In this document: positions 40,701-48,179 of the stretch, piece after piece
Position numbering within the stretch: position 1 is the first letter of the stretch
Layout: each line of letters starts with the position of its first letter
Origin: Nothopassalora personata
Lineage: Eukaryota > Ascomycota > Dothideomycetes > Mycosphaerellales > Mycosphaerellaceae
Direction of reading: 5' to 3'
Length of the DNA stretch: 64,000 nt
Assembly (NCBI GenBank): GCA_033816765.1
Contig: CM066297.1
Span: 2,536,573-2,600,572, forward strand
Program-made: the position numbers and the translations under genes
Notes under the pieces: model-generated
The model's input: the letters and a program-made list of their open reading frames with translations, nothing else
The model's database searches: none
What the model was told of the DNA's origin: nothing

Positions 40701-42509
40701 ATCATGACTGTCACAGACAGGCTCACGAAGGAAGTGGAACTGATACCTATTGGCGCTATGACAGCGCAGAACGCTGCAAGGTTGTTCCTCAAGCACGTCT
40801 TTTGCCGACACGGCTTCCCTGACACTATCACTTCAGATCGCGGCAAGCAGTTCATAGCCACCTTCTGGAAACGCCTGTGCAAGATGCTCCGCACAGAGAG
40901 GAAGCTGAGTTCTTCCTATCACCCCCAGACCGATGGGCAGTCAGAACGTACTAACCAGGCAATGGAGCAGTACCTACGAGCCTTCATCAATGAGTCGCAG
41001 AGTGACTGGGCAGAATGGCTCCCCCTGGCCCAATTTGCAATGAACAACCACGTGTCAGAGACTACGGGTGTGTCACCATTCTACGCCAACCTAGGCTACA
41101 ACCCCGAGTTCACCGAGCGCATTGATCTGCAAGCCGGTAAAGACCGTAACCTCACGACTATCCAGCGACTCGACAGCAAATCAGCTGAGGCGTTCGCCCG
41201 ACGGATCTGTGAGCTGCATCGCAACCTTCAAGAGAACATGCGAATGTCACAAGCACTTCAAGCGGAAGCAGCAAACAGGCACCGCAGCATCTCGCCAGAC
41301 TACAAGGTTGGCGACTGGGTGTATCTGAGCACGAAGAACATCCGCACGACACGACCGTCGAAGAAGCTCGACCGCAAGTACGCCGGCCCATACCAGATCA
41401 CGGAGGTTATGCCGGCGAAGCTATCATATAAGCTGAACCTGTCTGATGCCCTTGCAGGACTAGACAATTGCTTTCACACGTCACTACTTCAGCGCGCTGA
41501 CAGCCCCGATCTCCTACCGCTCGAGGGACAACGGCTGGCGCCACCCCCAGCCATCACGATTGAACCAGACACGAGAGAAGCCGAAGCTGCAGCAGACGTT
41601 ACCGCACCAACACTCGAATACGAGGTGGACAAGATCTTAGACATGTACACCCGCAAGAGGGCTGGCAAGGTGAAGAAAGGAAAGAAGCGCAACGTGGACA
41701 CTTGGTACAAGGTGCGCTGGACAGGATATCAGGATATGGAAGATGGAGAAACCTGGCAACCAGCTGAGGACTTGCTTGTGAAAGCAGCCGCCGCTCTTGC
41801 AGACTTTCACCATAACCGGCCGGAGTTATCCACACCTGCAGGCTTTGCAGCTCCATCCGACTGGTCCCCACCAGACAATGAGGTGCTCGGACTCAACACG
41901 ATCAGGGTCAAGCAAGACACCGTCACGATTGAGCCAGCCGGAGCCTTGCCTCTGATGGAATCGGGTCAGCGCATGTTCACCACGCACCGCTGCACTGACC
42001 AGGTTACGAGACAGCCCGTCGTCACAACTGAGGTCACCGGCGCCAGCCGTCCTCAGCTCTGCGATAGCACAGGCAGTTGTACCGATGCTTTAGTAAGACC
42101 TGCAGAGCCTGCAATGATACCCAACCTTAGTCACAAGGATCAGACGCGAGTGTCCGCCGAAGACAGACTTAGGTCTAGGTCGGGCCAGCTAGCCAAGCAA
42201 TGCGAGTCTAAAGCAGACACCGCAGCGAAAGAGATGTGCGACGCGGAGATTGCAGTGAAGGAGATGGACGACGATCTGGAGGATGACTGGACGTTTGCAC
42301 GGTTATGGAGCTCGACAGGCAAAGGTGACAAGTGGCCACACAAGACGGAGCAAGTGAATAAACGAATGAAGGAGCGACACGCTCAGAGGACTGAGGCGAC
42401 TTTTGAGAGGGGGGGTACTGTCACGGGCAGCCCGCGACCCTTCACTGACGATGCGTCGTCCCGGGTGAACCTCGGACCTTCTGCATCGGGACTAGCGGCT
42501 TGGCGTTAG
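37701..42509 (+). CDS. pol: Element B Pol polyprotein (about 1600 aa)
   Basis: This makes protease, reverse transcriptase, RNase H and integrase; the frame is open from 37674 and is probably expressed by -1 frameshift. Protease: LVDSASTSLFLDW near residue 57 and VVLGLPWLSAHNP. RT: RVCIDYRGLNAI, KLDIVAAFN, LPFGLCNGPASF and YLDD at 482-485. RNase H: VVETDSSDFVNAG, then YDKELLAII and KPDSLTRRS. Integrase: His-Cys zinc site (H-x-GHPG...C-RPC), catalytic core with AVDF at about 981-984, TSDRGKQF, and the Glu in the YHPQTDGQSERTNQ helix. GPY/F module: RKYAGPYQITEV. Chromodomain at about 1300-1365: VDKILDMYTRKR, WYKVRWTGYQ, ETWQPAEDL. A 200-residue unassigned tail ends 91 nt inside the 3' LTR. No break is visible. 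Confidence 0.96.
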   Translation: MADSGQPNIQGQKEHEIERHRVQEMDYEEGELKISACALEPQQPDVHPHIVLPVRIQHEKARGLVDSASTSLFLDWKFTRKHIIPLSPLVKSKNLTLGNGKSSGRRITHAALVDVDIKGHREQMLCYVTDLEYDVVLGLPWLSAHNPDIFWETGEVAFRSDYCFGHCLHNKTSTTVQSLNHQHRARKDTTKYGPEPFTSESGGFTAGGAELNVSSMDLDDDGEVECIEVTQRAWEMYAHRPGAKCFYVLPTGEECDENGNLKLSAMAADDLDQFLNKEFNHNPKEKLPPEYHHLADTFSAKDHDVLPPHRPGIDHEIHIKPDGPQEPPYRKPYGLAPQENEAVKKWITEQEGPGKIRPAGQKTSQSPAPVLVVRKPGGGLRVCIDYRGLNAITIKNRYPIPLIQETLNRMHGKKYFTKLDIVAAFNKLRIAEGHEWLTAFATRYGVYECLVLPFGLCNGPASFQSYINKVLQEHLDDFVSAYLDDVLIFSDTLEEHIEHVKKVLTKLRDAGLTVDIDKCEFHQQRVKYLGLIITPEGIEMDLEKLECIQTWEAPSNLKDVQAFLGFANFYRRFIEAFSRLAAPLTDLTKSNGPSNHKNRKVNWTPECQRAFDALKAAFSKAGMLAHYVPGRQTVVETDSSDFVNAGVLSQYDENGVLHPVAFYSKKLSPQECNYEIYDKELLAIIKAFEEWRPELACEGDDDTIEPVKVFTDHKNLEYFMTTKQLNRRQARWAEFLSQFNFRIIYRPGVQGTKPDSLTRRSQDLPQGVDDPRNQHQHQTLLPPERFLKIDSMRATIEDVAEETTPLNLEATEFTRTAATAAEPQAESVQDAIREAELEYRMTTAYAVDTELNAAIKTLQKGDAIPTLLQKAKVHPVHCKVEGDLLYVRNQYGGWSLWVPDDRTLRTRIIRMNHDPPAAGHPGRARTYELVAREFYWPGLARSVRRYTGNCRPCRTTKSLHTQPPGLLHPLSVPERPWQHIAVDFVVDLPPSELDGMTYTNIMTVTDRLTKEVELIPIGAMTAQNAARLFLKHVFCRHGFPDTITSDRGKQFIATFWKRLCKMLRTERKLSSSYHPQTDGQSERTNQAMEQYLRAFINESQSDWAEWLPLAQFAMNNHVSETTGVSPFYANLGYNPEFTERIDLQAGKDRNLTTIQRLDSKSAEAFARRICELHRNLQENMRMSQALQAEAANRHRSISPDYKVGDWVYLSTKNIRTTRPSKKLDRKYAGPYQITEVMPAKLSYKLNLSDALAGLDNCFHTSLLQRADSPDLLPLEGQRLAPPPAITIEPDTREAEAAADVTAPTLEYEVDKILDMYTRKRAGKVKKGKKRNVDTWYKVRWTGYQDMEDGETWQPAEDLLVKAAAALADFHHNRPELSTPAGFAAPSDWSPPDNEVLGLNTIRVKQDTVTIEPAGALPLMESGQRMFTTHRCTDQVTRQPVVTTEVTGASRPQLCDSTGSCTDALVRPAEPAMIPNLSHKDQTRVSAEDRLRSRSGQLAKQCESKADTAAKEMCDAEIAVKEMDDDLEDDWTFARLWSSTGKGDKWPHKTEQVNKRMKERHAQRTEATFERGGTVTGSPRPFTDDASSRVNLGPSASGLAAWR

Positions 42510-42601
42510 CTTAAGTACCCGCCGCGCCTCGCGCTCCTCTTTCATAGCTTCGTAGAACAACAACTATCTCATTCGGACCCTTTGGTACGCGCGCCCTTAC
42601 A
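42419..42601 (+). repeat. 3' LTR of element B (183 bp)
   Basis: Same ends and length as the 5' LTR, with no difference found by eye. It is preceded by GAGAGGGGGGGTAC and followed by ATCGG (42602-42606). The last 30 codons and stop of pol lie inside it. Confidence 0.96.
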
Positions 42602-44648
42602 ATCGGAGGCATAATCTACATAAAGAATGTATACGGTAGGTATAGTCTCTTTATGCCCCCTAAGTTAGAAGAAGCACTCGACGACGGTGAAGTGCCCGTA
42701 CGTACCCGCATTACCTAGGCGTTCCATAATTACGTAGTCGTAGGTTATATAGGTAATAAGAAGACGTACGAGCTAGTAGTACGTAACTACGTCTAGCGGG
42801 GCATAGCACGTTTCGTTAAGTCCTATGTACGCGCCTATCGTATCTATCGAACGAATAAGAGTATAAACATCTAATTCCTAGGACTGCTAAAACCCTTACT
42901 AGTTCCCTTTATAGCATAGGAGGATGTTACGATAGATTTCGTAACCTACCTACTACTAGGTAAGAGTACGTTAGATAGCTAGACCTATAAAGATGCCCTA
43001 ACCGTTACATGCCGACTTACTAAGGAAAAGCATATAATTCCGGTCTAGTTAATGTCGGTAGAGTATACAGCTCTCGTGTACCTACGATACGTGTTTAGTA
43101 GATATGGACTCCTAAAGAGTATAGTCTCCGACCGTAGTACACAATAGGTTTCCGCGTTCTAGAGAAGGCTCTACGCGCTATTAGGTATTAAGTAGAAGCT
43201 GTTATTAGTATACTACCCTAAAACTGATAGACAATCCGAGAACACGAATAAGGCAATAGAGCAATATTAGCGTATGTTCGTTAACTACGCTTAAGACAAC
43301 TAGCTAGATTGGACTCTATTAGCCGAGTTCATAGCTAATAACGTAGTGTCGGCTACGACGGGTGTATTACCCTTCTACGCTAACACTAGTCGCAACCTAA
43401 GGTTCTCTAAACTCGAGCTAGATCTACTAATGCCACTTATGCCCCATAAGTAGCGCCTAGATGCCGAAGTAGTAGACCGCTTCGCGATAAAGATACACAA
43501 GATGTAGTAGTATCTACGATAGTAGATAGCCCTTGCCTAAGCTATGTAGGCCGAATACGCGAATTAGAACCGTATACTAGCACCTCGTTATTAGGAGGGC
43601 GATAAGGTATAGGTTAGCACTAAGAACTAGGCTATAGAACGCCCTTCGAGGAAGATAGATGTTAGGTAGTTAGGTCCGCACGTAATTATAAAGGTGCTCC
43701 CGGGTAACACTTATAAAGTGGAGCTCCTACCTACTATAAATATCGATAACTACTTCCACTCGTACCTTCTCGTACTAGTACACCTACCGGTTTAAGGATA
43801 AGTACAACCCGCTCCTCCTCCGATACGCATTATTAACGATAAATAGCACGAGACCGATCCCGCCAAACCCGACTAATGGGAAGTCGAGCAGATTCTAGAT
43901 TGTAAGAAGAGGTAGCCGCGTAGTAGGATACTAGTAGGCGGTAGACAGCCGTATTAGGAATACTTAGTAAAGTATATCGGATACAATCGGCTATCCTATA
44001 AAGCTACGGATTAGGTTATTAAGACTACCGCCGCCTCTATAGCCGACTTTTACTACAACTACCCGCGAGCGACTAAACCACCTAGTTTTTAACCTCTAGT
44101 AGATTAGGTGCCGAATGAGAATACTATAGGCATGCGTATAGCTCGCGTACTAGCGTTAGCCGTAATAACGACGCTTACACCTACGATAGTAGAGGCTCTA
44201 ATACCGATAGGACTAGGTCTCCGGACTTGTAAGAAAGAGAGCGATACGCGTCGCGATAACGATCTATCTTAATAAGTAGACCGAGTATCTAAAGCCGAGT
44301 TCCTACGTAACGCGAGTCACAATAGTAGCGGAGCTAATGATTATTAGAACATAGTATGTAGCCGCCTAGATAGCGCGAGTTACTACGGCATAGGGTACCT
44401 ATGCGATAAGCTTAGTACACACGAGAAGGACACCGTCCGGATAGTAACTAAGGTTACTACGCCGTGTCGCCGTAGAGGCTTACCTACGTCTCGTAGCATT
44501 ATAGATAGTTACGAAGAGACGAGAGAGTTAACGACGAATAACAATAATATAGATAACGACCTAATGGATAATAAGACATTTGTAACGGTAATAATAGATG
44601 TAAGAGGAAAGAGTGCTCCGGAGCGCACTCTAAAAGGGGGGGGGGTAG
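42602..44648 (+). pseudogene. Element C integrase, chromodomain and 3' end (RIPped)
   Basis: This continues the polyprotein cut by element B. Integrase core at about 42930-43300 includes VTIDFVTYLLL, SRYGLLKSIVSDRSTQ and YYPKTDRQSENTNKAIEQY. The GPY/F-like LGPHVIIKVLPGN lies near 43675. A chromodomain remnant near 43880-44070 includes VEQILDCKKR and EYLVKYIGYN. Then comes a 0.5-kb tail, and a G10 polypurine tract (44636-44645) followed by TAG and the LTR. Confidence 0.87.
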
Positions 44649-44840
44649 TGTTACCGTACTGGCGCCGACTATTTACTTTAACCCGCGCGCACGTACGTGG
44701 ACCCCGAGCGCGCCGCTAACTAAGCCGGCCCGAGGGCTTAGCGCATGTATATCTACCTCGCGCCCTCCGCGCCTCTCTTAGATAGACCGTCTATTCGACT
44801 TGTACCTTATCCGACTACGTGCTTACACCTACTTGTAACA
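44649..44840 (+). repeat. 3' LTR of element C (192 bp)
   Basis: It begins TGTTACCGTACTGG and ends CTACTTGTAACA. It has the same length as the 5' LTR and is followed by ATAGC (44841-44845). Confidence 0.94.
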
Positions 44841-44873
44841 ATAGCGTATATAGATTATAACGAGGGAAAGATT

Positions 44874-45235
44874 TATTACGGTTCGGTCTAGACTATACGA
44901 TTATAGCTAACTATTAGACGTAAATAATCACGTGTACTACACGCAATTACTCGCTTACTAGCGACTTAGTAATCTATAAGCATAGCAATGCTATCTCCTT
45001 TATATTTAAGAACGCTAAGAATCCCTTATAGTTTCGATACGTTTAACTTACTATTTAATATTACTATTTAGAATATACTATAACCTAACCTCTACCTTAC
45101 TACTACTTAGTCTTTACGAGACAAGATAGCTACTACTTTATTATTCTTCCTTAACTTCCTATTGGCCTAAGAATAAACCTAATTAAGCTTAGTCTTCTAA
45201 TCTTATAATATTATTAGTTTATACTAAACCTAATA
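44874..45235 (+). repeat. 5' LTR of element E1 (362 bp)
   Basis: It begins TATTACGGTTCGG (from TGTTACGG) and ends AACCTAATA (from ...AACA). CGTTTAA at 45040-45046 is complementary to TTAAACG (45239-45245) in the primer site, the mutated form of the self-match in element 1. Confidence 0.9.
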
Positions 45236-45295
45236 GCTTTAAACGCCCTCTACGATAGGAGATTAATAGAGTAATAGGGGAACACCCGCCCCTAG
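45236..45295 (+). pseudogene. E1 primer site and gag start (RIPped, truncated)
   Basis: The sequence CTTTAAACGCCCTC plus what follows corresponds to the self-primer site and gag N terminus of element 1. The phrase RGTPAPS of element 1 Gag aligns with GGGGAACACCCGCCCCTAG at 45278-45295. It stops where the LTR of E2 begins. Confidence 0.7.
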
Positions 45296-45655
45296 TGTTA
45301 CGGAATAATTCCTATAGACCCTAGAATTATAATAACGAGATAAGCACGTAACTTATCCTACCTAAGCGCTTAGACTTAGGGCGATTAGACTACTTATGCT
45401 TAGATTAATTAGGCTGCTTATGCTTAGAATAATTAGACTAATTACCGAGATCTACGAATCTACTTTATATTTAGGAACGCTAAGAATCCCTTATAGTTTT
45501 AATACGTTTAACTTATGTTACTATCTCACTAATTAGAATACACTCTTATCCCAATTATTTATCTTCGCTTAGCTCGCTTTAGCCTCTCTAAAGAATACCG
45601 CTACGTAACTTAACTTATCTCTCTTTTAAGACTAGCCCTAGAACGAGACATAACA
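45296..45655 (+). repeat. LTR of element E2 (360 bp)
   Basis: It begins TGTTACGGAATAATTCC directly inside the gag start of E1 and ends GAGACATAACA, before a second CTTTAAACGCCC primer site. It aligns with the LTR of element 1 through TATTTAGGAACGCTA and AACTTATCTCTCTTTT. Confidence 0.83.
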
Positions 45656-47379
45656 CTTTAAACGCCCTTAGGATAAGCGCTACTTAAGTAGCTAGTAGGG
45701 GAACACCCGCCCCTAGCGAAGTAGGAAGCATCCGCCGTACGCTACTACGATAGACTACTACGAAGGACGATAAGTCTAATAACGATAACGAGCCTACTCT
45801 AAGAAAGAACGACGTTAAGGCTACTAAGCTAGACCTCTTCTATAGAGACAGGGCTAAGTTCGACGATTAGGTTAACTAGATAGACATATACCTTATGTTT
45901 AACCTAGTCGATACTAATAAAAGAACTATCTTCGCTATTACGTTCCTTTACGGAAGCGCGTAGAACTAGATTAAACCTTACCTTAAGGAATACCTTAAAG
46001 GTATAGGACGACAAGACCCTACCGGAATGTTTAGGAGCTACACCCTTTTTAAAGATAAGATAAAGTTAATCTTTAGAACCTCGAACGAAGTCTAATAGGC
46101 TATACAAATTATTTAACACTTAAAGTAGAAGACGTCTACCTTAGAGTATGCCGCTAAATTCGAGAAATATAGACAGATTACCGGATAGGACTAGACGGCG
46201 TTAATAACTATATTCTAACGTAGGCTTAAGGACTCCGTTAAGGACGAGTTAATAAGATACGGAGGAACGATTACTAACCTCGAAGAGCTAATGAAGGCGT
46301 TAATTAATATCGACGACTAGCTTAGGAACGATACTAGGAAAAGAAATATAATTCTAAAGTAGGAGGTATAGTAGGATATACTCCGGATCGTAAACCCTTA
46401 GGGGAATACGTTACAAAGGGGGGATTCTTACGATAAAGCTAGCCCTATTATAGACTACAGCTAATAGAACTAGACGCTACCTAACGAGGACGGAGGATCG
46501 ACAAGAGTAAGGGCTACGGAAAGCCCTTTAAAGGAAAAGGAAAACTTATATACTATGCCTATAGTAGAGAAGGCTATATAGCGCGGGATTGCCGCGGTAA
46601 AAATATAGTACGCCGCGAGCAGTTTTATATAATACAACTAAAGGTAGGTAAATCTAGGAGCAGTATTAAACCCCGACAATTTAACTATACCTAGAGAGTA
46701 GAGGAGATAGATAGCAACCGGGTTACGACGCCTCTCCTAGACCCCTTATAAGGACGAGGAGGATACTATATTCAATAACATACACTACTACCGAATAACT
46801 AATAATTAAAGACTATTAGATTGTTTAGTATAATAGTACGAGGAGTTAACTATAAAGTTAAGAAGGAATCTCGATACGGTTACGGAAGCCTTTACTAACA
46901 ATTCTATTACTAGGACTCGTGTTAAACCTACTACGACGCTAAGTTAGGCGTAGGGTACTAGCTACGATAGCTAGTAGGAACCCTAGGAGCTTAATACGGA
47001 CGGAATAAGCTCTAAGAAGTAGATATAAACAAATCTTACTTCGATAACGACAATAAAGAAAACTAAGATCTAGAATAGAATAGACGTTAGTTACTAGTAC
47101 CGGAATAATAAATAAACGAACTAGATACTATCGAAGAAGATTACGTACCGGAGGAGTTAAGCGAGGACTTATCCGAAGAAGAAGAGAGCGATACCGACGA
47201 CGAAAACGAAGTATATATATTTACGGTAGACGCGCTAAGAAAACTCTATAAGTTAATTATCTACCTCTAACAAAGGCACGAAGAATTCCTACTAAAGTTC
47301 TTAGGAAAACGATACCTAAACCCTAACGAGTTCGATAAAACACTCGATACGATAAGGGGTATAGTATAGGGCTACCTAA
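45656..47379 (+). pseudogene. gag: E2 gag, RIPped copy of the element 1 Gag
   Basis: Plus-strand translation aligns along most of the intact Gag at 807-2825. DLFYRDRAKFDD, YLMFNLVDTNKRTIFAITFL, IKPYLKEYLKGIGR and the knuckle CYACGKEGHMARDC (now YYAYSREGYIARDC, about 46550-46600) are all visible, as is the acidic tail. TGG became TAG and CAA/CAG became TAA/TAG. It breaks off at 47379 where a reversed LTR begins, so pol is absent. Confidence 0.9.
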
Positions 47380-47558
47380 TGTTAGGAACCGCTATACATT
47401 ATTACAACTCGGGCTTAGATCTTTATAGGGATGTCTTAATTAGTTATAAAGGTAGTAATTCTAAATAGTATATAGTGTATCCCTAAAATAAGTTAAGCAC
47501 GAGGCTCCTGTCTACTTATAAAAGAGCGTCGTCTATATAGTGCCTTCTCTTAGCGTAA
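47380..47558 (-). repeat. Reversed partial LTR, cut by element F
   Basis: TGTTAGGAACCGCTATACATT begins a 179-bp stretch matching 16295-16475 (the unmutated solo LTR) with RIP-type changes. It ends exactly where the LTR of element F starts. It lies in opposite orientation to the E2 gag before it. Confidence 0.85.
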
Positions 47559-47929
47559 TATTAACGACTGATAGGTTGTGTTAACCTTAGGTTTAGAGGG
47601 GGGTCCCTTAGGTCTAACTTACCTAAATTTCATTTAGGTTTAATTAGACATTTAAGTAAGCTAGTAGGACCTAGTATAGCTGTTAAGATATATACTACGC
47701 AGTTAAGCATTGTAAGCGTAGCATTAAGGTAACAATTCAATTCATACCTCTCGTGTAGAGGGTATAAGGGTTTAGGTCCGCTAATCCTCTTCTTTATCTA
47801 GCTACTACGCTACTCGTCACGTGACCTGATTTCACGGTCCCGGGACCGGCAAATACCCCTACTTACATAAGCGCCGCTCTATACTACCATAACTCGGACA
47901 GGCCTACATAGGGTAGTTAGTAGACATTA
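47559..47929 (+). repeat. 5' LTR of element F (about 371 bp)
   Basis: It begins TATTAACGACTGATAGG (from TGTTAACG) and ends GTTAGTAGACATTA. It aligns over its whole length with 59010-59379. The palindrome core is at 47835-47849. Confidence 0.85.
47835..47849. promoter_or_regulatory. Palindromic motif in F, copy 1 (5' LTR)
   Basis: CGGTCCCGGGACCGG, followed by CAAAT. The same 15-bp core is at 51207-51221, 55037-55051 and 59285-59299. It reads as CGG-N8-CCG, a layout bound by dimeric Zn2Cys6 fungal activators, though no binding protein is known here. Confidence 0.75.
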
Positions 47930-48179
47930 TTCTAGTAGTTAATAAGGGGGGTATTAAGTGTACACCCGGTAGCGTATTAGCATCCAGTTTATAAGGTTAA
48001 AATTACGGTTTAAGGTCTAAGGTTCACGGTTAAGGTTATTACTTAAGGTTAAGGTTTAAGGTTAAGGTTTACAGTTAAGGTCGACTAAGGTCGAAAACAC
48101 TTAAGATCTAAGATATTTAGTAACAATTACGGTTACAAGGTCCTATTAAGCAACAACTAGTATTAGCGCATTCTAAAGT

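Larger units (their letters stand above)
35290..42601 (+). mobile_element. Element B: intact, recent Ty3/gypsy chromovirus, TSD ATCGG
   Basis: This is a 7312-bp full-length element with open gag and pol. Its 183-bp LTRs (35290-35472, 42419-42601) look identical base for base, and 5-bp duplications flank it. CpA and TpG are normal, in sharp contrast with host element C. It has a self-primer site, an in-phase -1 frameshift heptamer, gag, pol with all catalytic motifs, and the polypurine tract GAGAGGGGGGGTAC before the 3' LTR. Everything visible fits a potentially active element inserted recently. Confidence 0.97.
22900..44840 (+). mobile_element. Element C: RIPped Ty3/gypsy with three nested insertions, TSD ATAGC
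   Basis: Two 192-bp LTRs (22900-23091, 44649-44840) flanked by ATAGC (22895-22899, 44841-44845) define an element that now spans 21.9 kb. Removing retroposon copy 2 (23347-24107), element D (24545-30857) and element B (35290-42601) with their duplications leaves about 7.5 kb of normal gypsy layout: gag with coiled coil and knuckle, protease, RT, RNase H, integrase, chromodomain and a G10 polypurine tract. Its RT and chromodomain resemble those of B, so the two are related families. Confidence 0.95.
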
